Below, piece after piece: positions 25,432 to 35,529 of a stretch of 64,000 bases of DNA. The position numbers were made by a program, and so were the translations under genes. This DNA is from an uncultured Clostridia bacterium. GTDB lineage: Bacteria; Bacillota; Clostridia; Lachnospirales; Lachnospiraceae. Positions within the stretch are counted from its first letter, which is position 1; the number at the start of each line of letters is the position of its first letter. The stretch is taken from assembly GCA_937895705.1 (NCBI GenBank), contig CALBKM010000042.1:62001-126000 (forward strand), in the 5' to 3' direction. Below the pieces are notes generated by a model, which saw only the letters and a program-made list of their open reading frames with translations, searched no databases and was not told where the DNA came from.

Positions 25432-28400
25432 CTATTCAAAGCGGAACCACTTAAAGTCAAATTCGCACCCCGGCAAAAACACAAAGTTCACCGTTGCTTT
25501 TCCGCTCACTTTAGAAAATTCGAAAACTCTCTCCGTATACTCCTCCGCTCCGACAAATTCTGCCACCTCATTCACATTGCCGTTTTCCGTATTAAAACGT
25601 ACGTGAATGGTATTCAACGGCAGTTTACTCTTTCCGCAGATAGTAAGCTTTGACGCCCCTATTTCTCCGAAGTCCATCTCCTCAAATACTACCGTAACAT
25701 TATTTCCGATACCGGTAATCGCATCCTCTTCCACAGTAAAGGTATCACCGTAAATCGAAGAATTTTCTTTTACGGACAACGTTTCATAGGCTTTTTCCTT
25801 TTTGGCAAATACAAATCCTTTCAGATGTATTTTGTTTTCCGTGACAAAACTGATACTTGTCACACCTTTAAACTTTCGCGGTAACTTATAAGTCCGCTCC
25901 TGGTAGGTATTCCATATAGACGGCACATGGTAAGTTACCACATCCACAAGGTCGCTTCCCTTATCCTCCGGCGCGCCTTCCCAGATTTCTATTTTCACTG
26001 CTACGCTGCCCAGTTCAAAAATCGGCAACGTGATTTCGTCGGACCCAAAATCCCCGAAATCCACATTATCGTAAGTCACCGTGGTCTTTCCGTCTCTGGC
26101 GGTAGCCACGCCTCGCTCATTTCCGTTGGTTACCACACCGTCGTACCGGCTGAACAAGCTGCCGGATACAAGCTCGTACGGATTTAAAAATGCGGTTCCG
26201 ATTCCTTCTATCGTAAAGTCCGCATCGGAAATCAAACGAATCTTATCTTCTCCGTTTTTCGAATTACAGCGTACCCGTATTTCTCCGTCTCCGAGGGCAG
26301 ATAACCGGACCTTCTTACCGTAGGCAAGACCACCTTCTTTACTGAAAGAGGACTCTCCCGTCTCTGTGTCCGTCAGTTTCGCAATGTTGGAATCCACACC
26401 TCCGTTATTGGTTACACGCCATAAAATATCCTGATAAGTAGCATTTTCCGGATAAATCCGCGCAGTCAGTGTCACTTCTTTTTGATTTGCATCCAACCGG
26501 TTTGTTCCTTCCGTCATAATATCGATACGACGGACCGGTACTTCCTCCGCCATACGCTTCTTCCACTGCGCCACGGTTTCTCTGACATTCTGCGCCTCAT
26601 GCAAACGCTCCTTCTCTTCCCTCTTCCCGAGCCACATTGCTTCCGCTGCCTCATTGTTCTCTGTCGCAGCCACGCCCTCCGGAACTTCACATTCCTCGGC
26701 CCGTAGCGTAACTTTTGCCTCCGAAAGCCCCACGGAAGTCGCCTTTACCACAATCTCTCCCGCTTCCTTCTTTGCGGCAATTACCGCCAGAAGCTTTCCC
26801 GAAAACAATCGCCTGCTTGTTGCCTTATATTGATCAAAATCCGTGCTGTCCCCGTTATCAAGGCCCACCAGACGTCCTGCACCCTCCACGGAAACATGCA
26901 CTCGATTCGTTGCATTCTTTACCGGATATCCGTCACGGTCCTCCGCACCGATTTCCACAAATATCAGGTCCGTCCCGTCTGCTTTCATCGTCCTGCTCTC
27001 CGGCTTTAATATAATCCTTGTCGGGTCTCCGAAGGAATGCTCCGTATCTCTTGCAATCTCCGCACCGTTCTCATCATAGGCCACGGCTGTAATCTCCCCC
27101 GGTGCATAAGCCACCTGCCAATGACCGAGAAGCTCTTTCCCGTTGGCATGATTGATCTCATACGCTCCCTGAGACACCCCGTTTACAAACAATTCCACCC
27201 GCGGCGCATTGGAGCACACCCGCACATCCACCGTCTGCCCCGGAGAAAAGTCCCAGTACGGGAAAACATGTACCATAGGCGTTTTCTTATAATCCGTCCA
27301 CTCCGCCTGATACATGTAGGCCTGGTCTTTAAAGAATCCCGCCGTATCTATCTGACCGAAATAAGAATTCTTCGTATGGTACGGGGTGGGTTCCCCGATG
27401 TAATCAAAGCCGGTCCAGATAAACTGCCCCAAAGAAAACTTCGCGTCTCTGTCGGAAGTAATACACTGTTCCGTAGATTTTGCTCCCCAACTGGTGGTGG
27501 CATTTCCGAGAGAGGAACATTGTTCGTCATCATCACACAATACCGACTGGGCCAGCGGAAAACGATAAATTCCCCTGCTTTGTACCGTGGAACAAGTCTC
27601 GCTGCCGTAAATATACCAGTCCGGATGCTCCGCATGATGCTTCTCGTAACACATTTCGCCGTAGTTGTAGCCCGCATATTTTACATAGTCCGCACACTTT
27701 TGTGCATTCTCCCACGGCATATAATTGGAACCGATGGTCACCGGTGCATTCTCTTCCGAGTCGTGTATACGCACCGCCTCCGTCAAATATTTCGCAATTT
27801 CCAGCCCGTGCTCATCCGCATGAGTATCGTAAATCTCGTTACCAATGCTCCACATCAGTAATGACGGATGATTCCGGTCTCGACGAACCCAGCTTGCCAC
27901 ATCCGTCCGGTACCATTCCTTAAAAAATCGGGCGTAATCATAGGTTGTTTTCGGACGCTCCCACATATCAAAGGCCTCCGCCACTACCAGGAATCCCATT
28001 TCATCCGCCAACTCCATAAATTCCTTTGCCGGCATATTATGAGAGGTACGCAGGGCGTTCACTCCCATTCTTCGCAACTTCTTAAATTTTCTTCGTAATG
28101 CGGATTTGTTAAATGCCGCACCGAGGCATCCCAAGTCATGATGCTCGCAAACGCCGTTTAGCTTTATGTGCCGTCCGTTTAGGAAAAGTCCTTTTTCGGT
28201 AGTAAAGGAAATCGTACGGAATCCGATGGATTGCCTTGTCTCATCTACCACCGTTTCGTCCTTCACCAACTCCGTTATCAGTGTATACAGCACCGGATTT
28301 TCCATATCCCAGCACTCCGGTCCTTTCACCAAAAACTCCTGTGTATCCGTGGCAAAGAAGCCTGTAAGCAGTTCCCATTCGCTTTCCGCCGCAATCTCAC

Positions 28401-29097
28401 CCTTCGACGAAAGCACCTTATGTCTGACCTTTACGCCACTTACATCACCGTCCGCGGACAAGACTTCCAAGGAACTTTTTCTGAATGCACCCGCCGTATC
28501 CGCCACGGACAACGCTCCCAAATTCGTTCCGGCACCGCACTCCACCTCCGTTGTCACCGTCACCACATAATCCCCGTTGTGTTCCGACATATGTACATAC
28601 ACACCGTCACTTGCCAGATGCACCTGCGGTCTCGTAATCAACCACACATTCCGGTAAATTCCCGCGCCGGAATACCAGCGGGAATTGGGACTCTGATGCC
28701 GCACCTGCACATAAACCGTGTTCTCTCCGTCCCGCAAAGCATCCGTAATATCAAACTCAAACGCAGAATACCCGTACTTCCAGTCATATACCCGCTTCTC
28801 GTTCACATACACGGTACAATTCATATACACCCCGTCAAATCGCAAAAACACTCTCTCCTCCGCCGGAATATCAGATAGGTTTCCACCATCGGAACACTTT
28901 CCGATACTATAAGAAAAACATTTCCGATACCAGCCTTCCCCATCCCGATATAAGTCCTCCGTATCATAAATCAGCCAATCGTGAGGTAAATCCACCGGTT
29001 GCCAGTCATTCTTTTCGTTCCGTATTTCATTCGCCGGTGTTCCCAACGCCTTCTCGCAAAACATCCAGTCATCATTCCATAATCTCTTCTTTGTCAT
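25432..29097 (-). CDS. GH2 beta-glycosidase, multidomain
   Basis: The protein has 1221 residues. It starts with the sugar-binding jelly roll (1-160, NSRWYSGAGIYRNVWL), then an Ig-like domain, then a TIM barrel (300-600). The acid/base is Glu421 in LLMWSIGNEIYD and the nucleophile Glu500 in YIYGSETCS. After it come DUF4982-type and Ig-like domains (GRLVGLDNGDSTDFD), a coiled stretch, a Big-2-like domain, and two beta-sandwich units resembling CBM6 (residues 1000-1221). It probably cleaves a beta-galactoside or beta-glucuronide from imported oligosaccharides; there is no signal peptide. The start follows GGGAGGACG. Exact substrate is not decidable here. Confidence 0.9.
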   Translation of the reverse strand: MTKKRLWNDDWMFCEKALGTPANEIRNEKNDWQPVDLPHDWLIYDTEDLYRDGEGWYRKCFSYSIGKCSDGGNLSDIPAEERVFLRFDGVYMNCTVYVNEKRVYDWKYGYSAFEFDITDALRDGENTVYVQVRHQSPNSRWYSGAGIYRNVWLITRPQVHLASDGVYVHMSEHNGDYVVTVTTEVECGAGTNLGALSVADTAGAFRKSSLEVLSADGDVSGVKVRHKVLSSKGEIAAESEWELLTGFFATDTQEFLVKGPECWDMENPVLYTLITELVKDETVVDETRQSIGFRTISFTTEKGLFLNGRHIKLNGVCEHHDLGCLGAAFNKSALRRKFKKLRRMGVNALRTSHNMPAKEFMELADEMGFLVVAEAFDMWERPKTTYDYARFFKEWYRTDVASWVRRDRNHPSLLMWSIGNEIYDTHADEHGLEIAKYLTEAVRIHDSEENAPVTIGSNYMPWENAQKCADYVKYAGYNYGEMCYEKHHAEHPDWYIYGSETCSTVQSRGIYRFPLAQSVLCDDDEQCSSLGNATTSWGAKSTEQCITSDRDAKFSLGQFIWTGFDYIGEPTPYHTKNSYFGQIDTAGFFKDQAYMYQAEWTDYKKTPMVHVFPYWDFSPGQTVDVRVCSNAPRVELFVNGVSQGAYEINHANGKELLGHWQVAYAPGEITAVAYDENGAEIARDTEHSFGDPTRIILKPESRTMKADGTDLIFVEIGAEDRDGYPVKNATNRVHVSVEGAGRLVGLDNGDSTDFDQYKATSRRLFSGKLLAVIAAKKEAGEIVVKATSVGLSEAKVTLRAEECEVPEGVAATENNEAAEAMWLGKREEKERLHEAQNVRETVAQWKKRMAEEVPVRRIDIMTEGTNRLDANQKEVTLTARIYPENATYQDILWRVTNNGGVDSNIAKLTDTETGESSFSKEGGLAYGKKVRLSALGDGEIRVRCNSKNGEDKIRLISDADFTIEGIGTAFLNPYELVSGSLFSRYDGVVTNGNERGVATARDGKTTVTYDNVDFGDFGSDEITLPIFELGSVAVKIEIWEGAPEDKGSDLVDVVTYHVPSIWNTYQERTYKLPRKFKGVTSISFVTENKIHLKGFVFAKKEKAYETLSVKENSSIYGDTFTVEEDAITGIGNNVTVVFEEMDFGEIGASKLTICGKSKLPLNTIHVRFNTENGNVNEVAEFVGAEEYTERVFEFSKVSGKATVNFVFLPGCEFDFKWFRFE

Positions 29098-29446
29098 ACA
29101 AACGTCCTCCCTTGAATTCGACTTCGAACCGTTATCAACACTACCGTTTCATCCTTCTTCACCCTATACACCTATCATATCATATTTTCTGTCAAGCATC
29201 AATGATACCACATAAAATCCGCCCTTTTTATTTTGCAAAACTTTTCACTTCCACTTGCAACAAGAAATATTTTTGTGACATAAACCGCAAGATTGTTATA
29301 TCTTTATTTCAAAAACATGCTATACTGAATAACAGCGAGATGAAGGATTCATAATAAATTACTCCCCCCTTCACAAAAAGAGAGTGCCCGTTTATCGACA
29401 CTCTCTTTTTCGTATCCGGACAGCGAAACATACCACCTCCGGTTCT
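29098..29446. other. Region between GH2 and the AraC-GGDEF gene
   Basis: No gene is seen. The minus strand has TTGACA at about 29200 but no well-spaced -10, so the GH2 promoter is uncertain. On the plus strand TATACT (29319-29324) followed about 80 bp later by a terminator could give a small RNA. The GH2 leader has a palindrome around TTCGAAGTCGAA (29118-29130). Confidence 0.45.
29375..29410. terminator. Bidirectional terminator
   Basis: AAAAAGAGAGTG and CACTCTCTTTTT form a perfect 12-bp stem with T-runs on both strands. It ends the AraC-GGDEF/ABC operon on the minus strand. Confidence 0.85.
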
Positions 29447-30250
29447 CTATTCCTTTTTTACTTCCTGAATCGCATGATGCAACTGATCAAACAAATCATG
29501 ATACCGAATACGGTCCGAAGAAAACTTTGTTACCGCAATGTGAAGTCCCAGCGGAATCTCCCGGCCTTCAAACACAAAGGGGGTTCCGTTCAACGCTCTG
29601 AGTCTCTCGGCGATTCCTTCCGCATATGCCACGTCTTCACTATTGGTTATCAACGTAAACTCATCGCCGCCGATACGGAAAATCACATCCTCTTCCCCCG
29701 CTTCCGACTCCATCCGGCGCAGCGACTCCAATATGGCCAAATCACCGGCCTTAGAAGAAATCTCGTTAATCGGCACCAAATGGTCAATGTCACTGCATAC
29801 AAAATAACAATTCCTTCTCGTCTGAAACAACTCATACAGTTCACTGATATCTACATTTTTCCGCATAACAGTCTCTCCCTCCTGCTGCAGCGGAATAAAT
29901 AACCGCGGAAACAGTGCAAAATGTCGCGGATTTTCTTTAAACTCCGACGGATTACAATCCCACACCTTTTTAAAGGCTCTGGAAAACGACTCATTGGTAC
30001 TGTATCCATAGGTAAGTGCCACATCCAGCACACTCACTTCCGGCCTCTCCCGCATCATCCTGGCCGCCAGCGTCATCCGTCGCCGTATGACATAATCATG
30101 GACACTCATATGGTTCAGATTCCGAAAAAGCTTCTCTAATGCCGCTTTGGAACAGTAACAAGCCTTAGCCACATCCTCCGTCTTAATCTCCGAAGAAAGA
30201 TTGGCCTCCATATATTCTAATGCCGCTGTTAACAGTTCCATTTTATTCAC
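29447..30250 (-). CDS. AraC-type HTH regulator fused to a GGDEF domain
   Basis: The protein has 267 residues. Residues 1-105 are an AraC double HTH (TEDVAKACYCSKAALEKLFR and LDVALTYGYSTNESFSRAFKKVWDCNP). Residues 135-267 form a GGDEF domain: DIDHLVPINEISSKAGD corresponds to the metal and substrate helix, and the active-site loop is VIFRIGGDEFTLI with the intact GGDEF motif. The helix residues differ from DxDxFKxxND, so diguanylate cyclase activity is uncertain and GTP sensing is possible. The start is GTG behind GGAGGTG. It lies 3 bp after the ABC exporter pair and is likely co-transcribed. Confidence 0.88.
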   Translation of the reverse strand: MNKMELLTAALEYMEANLSSEIKTEDVAKACYCSKAALEKLFRNLNHMSVHDYVIRRRMTLAARMMRERPEVSVLDVALTYGYSTNESFSRAFKKVWDCNPSEFKENPRHFALFPRLFIPLQQEGETVMRKNVDISELYELFQTRRNCYFVCSDIDHLVPINEISSKAGDLAILESLRRMESEAGEEDVIFRIGGDEFTLITNSEDVAYAEGIAERLRALNGTPFVFEGREIPLGLHIAVTKFSSDRIRYHDLFDQLHHAIQEVKKE

Positions 30251-30253
30251 GAC

Positions 30254-32032
30254 TTACACCTCCGTCTCCTGATACCAGTTCGCCTGCAGCGCAAACATCC
30301 GGGCATACGCCCCGTTTTGTGCCATCAATGCGTCATGGCTTCCCTCTTCCGTAATCTGTCCTGCTTTCATAAATAAAATAGTATCACAGACAGCCGTACT
30401 TTGTAACCGATGGGAAATCATCAGCATAGTTTTTCGATCCATCATAGTATATATTTTATCATATAATTTCTTTTCTGCAATAGGGTCAAGAGCAGAAGTC
30501 GGCTCGTCCAGTATCATAATCGGTGCGTTTTTAAAATCGGCCCGGGCAATGGAAAGCTTTTGCCGCTCTCCTCCGGAAAAATTCACTCCATCCGGCAAAA
30601 ACTCTCTGGTAATCGGCGTATCCATTCCCTTCGGCAGCTTCTCGATTTTCTCCCAAAGCTCCAGTCGTTCCAATACTTGTCGTATTTTCTCCTTGTCCTC
30701 CGGATTTTCCGTCAAACCGATATTTTCCCCGATGGTAAACGCCATCAGATTAAAATCTTGAAACACAGTAGAAAACAACCGGTAATAATCCTCCTGCCGA
30801 ATCGTTAAATAATCCTTTCCGTCCACCAGAATGCGTCCCTTGGTCGGCGTATAAAACCGCATCAAAAGCTTAATAAGCGTCGTTTTTCCGGAACCGTTTT
30901 CCCCTACTATGGCAAACTTATCCCCTTCCTTTATGACCAAATTGATGTCTTTTAAGGTATACTCCTCCGCGCCTTCATAACGGAACCACACATGCTCAAA
31001 CACAATGGTACCGAACCTTTCGGATACCGGCTCCGTTTCCAGTTCCTTCTCCCCGTCCTCCAGTGCCAGATAATCTTTAAAATCCTTTAACCGCTCCCCC
31101 TGCCAGCTCACTGCCGCAAAACTGGTAAACAGCCCGCTAAAGGCCCCGGAAAACACCAGTACCAAATTGATATACAAACTGATATCTCCGATATTTACCC
31201 GGCCGTTAAAATACTCTCTTCCCACCAATAAGTACAAAAACAACAGCTGGATTACCACAATTCCCACACCGATCAGACGATCCGCCAGGGAATACGTCTG
31301 CTTCTGTCTTTGAATCCGAAACACCTCTTGTTCCCGGTCACAGTATTTCTTCTGAAAAAAGTCGGTAGCGGAAAACACCCGGATTTCTTTTCCGGCCACA
31401 TAATCCAGCATGGTATCCAGAAAATAATCGATTCTCCGTTGCGGCTGATAGCTTTTCTGCTCCTGCTCGTAATTCTTTTTTTGAAAATAGTTACTTATCA
31501 AATAATTCAATCCGGCAAACGGTACCACAACCAGCAGAATCAACGGATTTACCATGGTAAACACCGCGGCACAGCCGACCATTTTTATCAAATTGGAACC
31601 GAAGTCCGTCACGGATTCCCCCACCAGCTGTACCGCAGATGCACCTCTGGCCGCCCGCATCCGCAGCTCCGCAATTTTCGGACTTTCCGCTTTTTCATAA
31701 CGCATACTAAGCGTCTTGTCCGCCAACATCACGTCGAAGGTATTGCACATAGAGAGATAATGCCGGCTGCGATGCCACATAACAAAGGAATCCGCAATCT
31801 GTAATATCGTCAGTATTCCCAACAAAATACCGGCTGCGAGAACCGCCTTTTTCACATCCTGCTCCGACACGGCCAGATTAATCACTTCACTGACCAAATC
31901 GGCGTTTACAAAAGGAATCAGCGCCATAATTACCATGGAAGAAAGCAAAAAGCCCAAATAAGGTTTGTCCATCCGGAACAGGATTTTGATGCTGTCCGCC
32001 ATAACCGAAATAATTCTGCTACATTTCTTCAT
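30254..32032 (-). CDS. ABC exporter half-transporter (second subunit)
   Basis: The protein has 592 residues from ATG 32032 behind GGGAGGGG. It has an N-terminal six-span ABC exporter domain and a C-terminal ATPase with Walker A GENGSGKTT, signature FSGGERQKLSIARA, Walker B MILDEPTSALD and the switch His in MISHRL. Substrates of such exporters include peptides, lipids and drugs. It overlaps the first subunit gene by 14 bp and so is translationally coupled; the two should form a heterodimer. Confidence 0.92.
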   Translation of the reverse strand: MKKCSRIISVMADSIKILFRMDKPYLGFLLSSMVIMALIPFVNADLVSEVINLAVSEQDVKKAVLAAGILLGILTILQIADSFVMWHRSRHYLSMCNTFDVMLADKTLSMRYEKAESPKIAELRMRAARGASAVQLVGESVTDFGSNLIKMVGCAAVFTMVNPLILLVVVPFAGLNYLISNYFQKKNYEQEQKSYQPQRRIDYFLDTMLDYVAGKEIRVFSATDFFQKKYCDREQEVFRIQRQKQTYSLADRLIGVGIVVIQLLFLYLLVGREYFNGRVNIGDISLYINLVLVFSGAFSGLFTSFAAVSWQGERLKDFKDYLALEDGEKELETEPVSERFGTIVFEHVWFRYEGAEEYTLKDINLVIKEGDKFAIVGENGSGKTTLIKLLMRFYTPTKGRILVDGKDYLTIRQEDYYRLFSTVFQDFNLMAFTIGENIGLTENPEDKEKIRQVLERLELWEKIEKLPKGMDTPITREFLPDGVNFSGGERQKLSIARADFKNAPIMILDEPTSALDPIAEKKLYDKIYTMMDRKTMLMISHRLQSTAVCDTILFMKAGQITEEGSHDALMAQNGAYARMFALQANWYQETEV

Positions 32033-33869
32033 ACGCACCCCTCCCGTAAAACTTCTCCGCCTGTACATTCCACATTTCACAGTAACAGCCCTTTCTTGCA
32101 AGAAGTTCCTTATGAGAGCCTTCTTCCGTAATCCGGCCGGAATCGAACACTAAAATCCGGTCACAGAACCGGGCACTGGCCAGACGGTGAGAAATAAACA
32201 AGATTGTTTCGCCCTTTGCCTGCTCCATGACGCTTTTATACATCTTATCCTCCGAAACCACATCCAAAGCGGAGGTCGGTTCATCCAAAGCAATGACAGG
32301 CGTCTTTCGGAAAAAACTTCGCGCCATGGCAATCTTTTGAGACTCTCCGCCGGACAACAGCAAATCTCCTTCTTCAAAGAAACCTCCTATCACTGATTTT
32401 TCCTTTTTCGGAAGTGCCTCCACTCTCTCTTTTATGCCGGCACGTTCCATGCTTTCTTCCAGACACTGTTCCGAACCTTCCGCCCCCAGCGTAATGTTTT
32501 CTTCCACACTCATGGCAAAGATTTTAAAATCCTGAAACACTGCACTCATATATCGTCTAAGACTGATTTCCGTGTATTCCTTTACGTTCTTTCCGTTAAT
32601 TAAAATCTCGCCCTTTGTCGGCTCATACAACCCCAGAAGAAGCTTGATAAAGGTGGTTTTTCCCGCACCGTTAAAACCCACTACGGAAATCTTTTCTCCC
32701 GGGCGCAACACCACATTGATATTCCTTAATGCGTAGGTCTCCTCTGCCGTCCCGTTGTAGCGGTACCACACGTCCTTAAATTCGATTTCGCAAGCGCCCC
32801 CGCCAAGTTCTTCCCGCGCTTCCTTGCCGAAAACCGTCTCACTCTCCGGTAATTGCATGCACTTTCTGTAATCCGTCATAAACCCGGAAAAAACATTCAG
32901 CGCCAGTACCGCCTGTAACAAATCCTGCGCCGTATCGGAAAAAGTCAGAATCGCAGCAAAAATCATGGTAAAATCACCTACGGAAATTGCCCCGTCTCTA
33001 AGCTTATAAATCAGACTGACCAACACAAGAAAACGCATCCCGTTATTCACAATAAAAAACAAAATCGATGCAAACCAGCAACGCTTCTGGTAATAATCCC
33101 GCACCGATAAAAACTCATCGGTACAGGCCTGCCATTTGGAAACTACAAGTTTGTTCATGCCGAACACCCGGAACTCTTTTCCGTACTCAAAGGTACGTAA
33201 CAACCGGTTACAGTACCGTCTTCTGGCATGGGCAGGTGCCGCCTTATCCCGTACTGCTATCTTAGCCCTCATCTGAATCATACTGAACACGGTGTTTAAG
33301 GCAATACATACGAGCACTAACACAAGGGTCGTCCATTCCATGTAACGGAACACGTACAACATACCGAACAACAAAACAATATTCTTTATCAATCGATACA
33401 ACTGCTCAAAATATCCGGAGATTCCCTGTTCCTCGATTACGCCGATGGTCTGCAAATCACTGATTCCGCCGGAAATGGCCGTCTTGGCCCGTTCAAACAT
33501 ATCCACGGCGGCGTGCTCCTCCAAAAAACTGTAATCCGTCCGCATAAACTTTTCTCCCAGTTTTACGTTTAAGCGCACCTTCAGCTTCATCTCCAACACT
33601 TTTTTCCCGTAAGTCAGACCGTGCAGAATTCCGTGCAAGCCAAGATACAGTGCCAAATAAACCAGAACCGGCAAAAGAATCGCCTGAAAAGAACCTCCGA
33701 ACTGCATCGCATCAAAAATATACTTGGGTGCTACCACCAGTGCAATGTCCTTTGCGTTTGCAATCAAAATCGTCACAAAGAAGACGCAAAAGTAAAGCTT
33801 GCTCTGTTTTAAGGCAACCCCAAGTATATAACCGTGATTCTTCAAACTGTCAAGTATTCTTGTTTTCAT
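32019..33869 (-). CDS. ABC exporter half-transporter (first subunit)
   Basis: The protein has 616 residues from ATG 33869; a longer frame to 33932 is possible. The membrane domain has six spans (LILVALYLALYLGLHGIL region). The ATPase has Walker A GFNGAGKTT, signature LLSGGESQKIAMARS, Walker B VIALDEPTSALD and ISHRL. Both ATPase sites look competent, which suggests an active heterodimer with the downstream subunit. It lies 100 bp after the ABC-F gene stop, on the same strand. Confidence 0.92.
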   Translation of the reverse strand: MKTRILDSLKNHGYILGVALKQSKLYFCVFFVTILIANAKDIALVVAPKYIFDAMQFGGSFQAILLPVLVYLALYLGLHGILHGLTYGKKVLEMKLKVRLNVKLGEKFMRTDYSFLEEHAAVDMFERAKTAISGGISDLQTIGVIEEQGISGYFEQLYRLIKNIVLLFGMLYVFRYMEWTTLVLVLVCIALNTVFSMIQMRAKIAVRDKAAPAHARRRYCNRLLRTFEYGKEFRVFGMNKLVVSKWQACTDEFLSVRDYYQKRCWFASILFFIVNNGMRFLVLVSLIYKLRDGAISVGDFTMIFAAILTFSDTAQDLLQAVLALNVFSGFMTDYRKCMQLPESETVFGKEAREELGGGACEIEFKDVWYRYNGTAEETYALRNINVVLRPGEKISVVGFNGAGKTTFIKLLLGLYEPTKGEILINGKNVKEYTEISLRRYMSAVFQDFKIFAMSVEENITLGAEGSEQCLEESMERAGIKERVEALPKKEKSVIGGFFEEGDLLLSGGESQKIAMARSFFRKTPVIALDEPTSALDVVSEDKMYKSVMEQAKGETILFISHRLASARFCDRILVFDSGRITEEGSHKELLARKGCYCEMWNVQAEKFYGRGAYEEM

Positions 33870-33972
33870 GTCCGTCACCACGCTTTCGTAAACTATCTTG
33901 CTTAATTTCACTGTAACACAGCAGGAAAACAATCTCTTGACTTTTTGAATTTACTATTCTGTTTTTTGTTCT

Positions 33973-35529
33973 TTATTTTGTTTCCTTATCTTCCTTTTTA
34001 AGTCCCTCTTCCGTCAGCCGGTAAATCGTATCGCACACTTCGTCTATATATTTCCGGTCGTGGGAAATGCTGAGGATAGCGCCCGGAAACTCCGCCAAAA
34101 TCTTTCGGATGACGCCCCCCGACAAAGGAGAGAAGTTTCTCGTAGGCTCGTCCAATATGAGCACATTGGCCTTGGACAAGCTCATTTTAAGAAGCAATAC
34201 CTTTGCCTTTTGCCCGCCGGAAAGCTCCGCCATCGGATGGTCCATTTCGTCAGCGGTATACTTAAGTGCCCCGAGATAGGTACGAATCCTGGTACGCTCC
34301 TCCTTATCTCCCGTGGTATCCAGAAAGTCCACCGGCGTCACGGACAAATCCAGCAGTTCCTCGTAATTTTGCGGCATGTATTCCGCATGAATATCCTTCC
34401 GGGAAAGAAGCTCCTCTGCTATTTTTCGGAGCAATGTGGTCTTTCCTGCGCCGTTTTTTCCGATAAAACAAATCTTTTCCGAGCCCCGGACCAAAATCGT
34501 AATATCTCTTGCCAGCACCCGCTCTCCGTCCGGTGTTTCCAGACGGTCCAGACTGTACTCAATCACCGTTTTACCGGCAGGAACTTTCGATTCCTTATCT
34601 CCCAGCTTAATGAAGATTGCCTCCTCTGTCTCCGGCATCTCGGTCATGTTCTCATCTTCCCGCTCGAACCGTTTTTCCATGCTCTTTACGGCCTTCATTT
34701 TCTTTTTCATCATGCTGCCGATGAAATCCCGTTCCGCCTTGGAAATGTTATTCAAACCGCTTCCTACCTTTTGCTCCAGCTTCCGCAATTTTTCGTCCCG
34801 GATTTCCTTCTCTCTCCGGTCGTTTTGCGCCAGTCTCTCCTGCCGAAGAAGACCCGCCTTCCGCTCCTCAATATACTGCGTATACGCTACCTTCGCCACC
34901 GTATATTTGCTCTCAGTCTTCCGCTTTAACTGCTCCATGTGGATGACCATATTGGCGGTACGTTCAATCAGCGTCTCGTCATGGGAAATATACAACACAA
35001 TGTGGGGCCAGCTCACAATAAACCGCTCCAACCATTCCAAAGTTTCGATATCAATATCATTGGACGGCTCGTCCAAAAGCAACACTGTCGGTTCTGACAT
35101 CAAAAGACGCAACAACTGGGCTTTAATCTTCTCTCCCCCGGAAAGTGTGGAAAGCTTCTGGTCTCCATAGAAAAACTCTGACGTCAAGCCGAATTCTCCC
35201 GCCATCCTACTCAAATCCTTCGGCGTTTGCTCCCAAAACGCCGGCTCCTCCGAGAAAAATTCATACAAGGACTTTTCCTTATGCTCCGCCGGTAACTCCT
35301 GGGCAAGATACCCCATCCGTTCTCTGTTTAAAATGCGCTCTCCCTGTCCCTCCGCATAGTCTTCCACCAGATCCGGGTCAAACATCCACTTTAACACCGT
35401 GGACTTTCCGTTTCCTTCCTCACCGATCATCACGGCCTTGTCCCCATCGTTTAATACCAGGGAAAAGTTCTTGACGATGGAACGTAAATCCTTTTTATGG
35501 GTAATGGTTAAATTTTTAATCTGAAACAT
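33973..35529 (-). CDS. ABC-F ribosomal protection-type ATPase
   Basis: The protein has 518 residues from ATG 35529 behind AGGAGG. Two ABC domains are in tandem without membrane spans: Walker A GEEGNGKST and GKNGAGKTT; signatures LSGGEKIKAQLL and LSGGQKAKVLLL; Walker B LLLDEPSNDIDIETLEWLE and LILDEPTRNFSP. The interdomain linker is long, basic and helical (EERKAGLLRQERLAQNDRREK onward), the antibiotic-resistance domain region. ABC-F proteins of this kind displace drugs from the ribosomal exit site. A 440-bp leader with a conditional terminator precedes it, supporting a role in antibiotic response. Confidence 0.88.
   Translation of the reverse strand: MFQIKNLTITHKKDLRSIVKNFSLVLNDGDKAVMIGEEGNGKSTVLKWMFDPDLVEDYAEGQGERILNRERMGYLAQELPAEHKEKSLYEFFSEEPAFWEQTPKDLSRMAGEFGLTSEFFYGDQKLSTLSGGEKIKAQLLRLLMSEPTVLLLDEPSNDIDIETLEWLERFIVSWPHIVLYISHDETLIERTANMVIHMEQLKRKTESKYTVAKVAYTQYIEERKAGLLRQERLAQNDRREKEIRDEKLRKLEQKVGSGLNNISKAERDFIGSMMKKKMKAVKSMEKRFEREDENMTEMPETEEAIFIKLGDKESKVPAGKTVIEYSLDRLETPDGERVLARDITILVRGSEKICFIGKNGAGKTTLLRKIAEELLSRKDIHAEYMPQNYEELLDLSVTPVDFLDTTGDKEERTRIRTYLGALKYTADEMDHPMAELSGGQKAKVLLLKMSLSKANVLILDEPTRNFSPLSGGVIRKILAEFPGAILSISHDRKYIDEVCDTIYRLTEEGLKKEDKETK

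Noticed and set aside
27037..27861. A 274-codon plus-strand frame
   Set aside because: It lies antisense inside the GH2 catalytic region, which is intact.
34060..35170. Long plus-strand frames across the ABC-F gene
   Set aside because: They are antisense to a complete gene with all ABC motifs.
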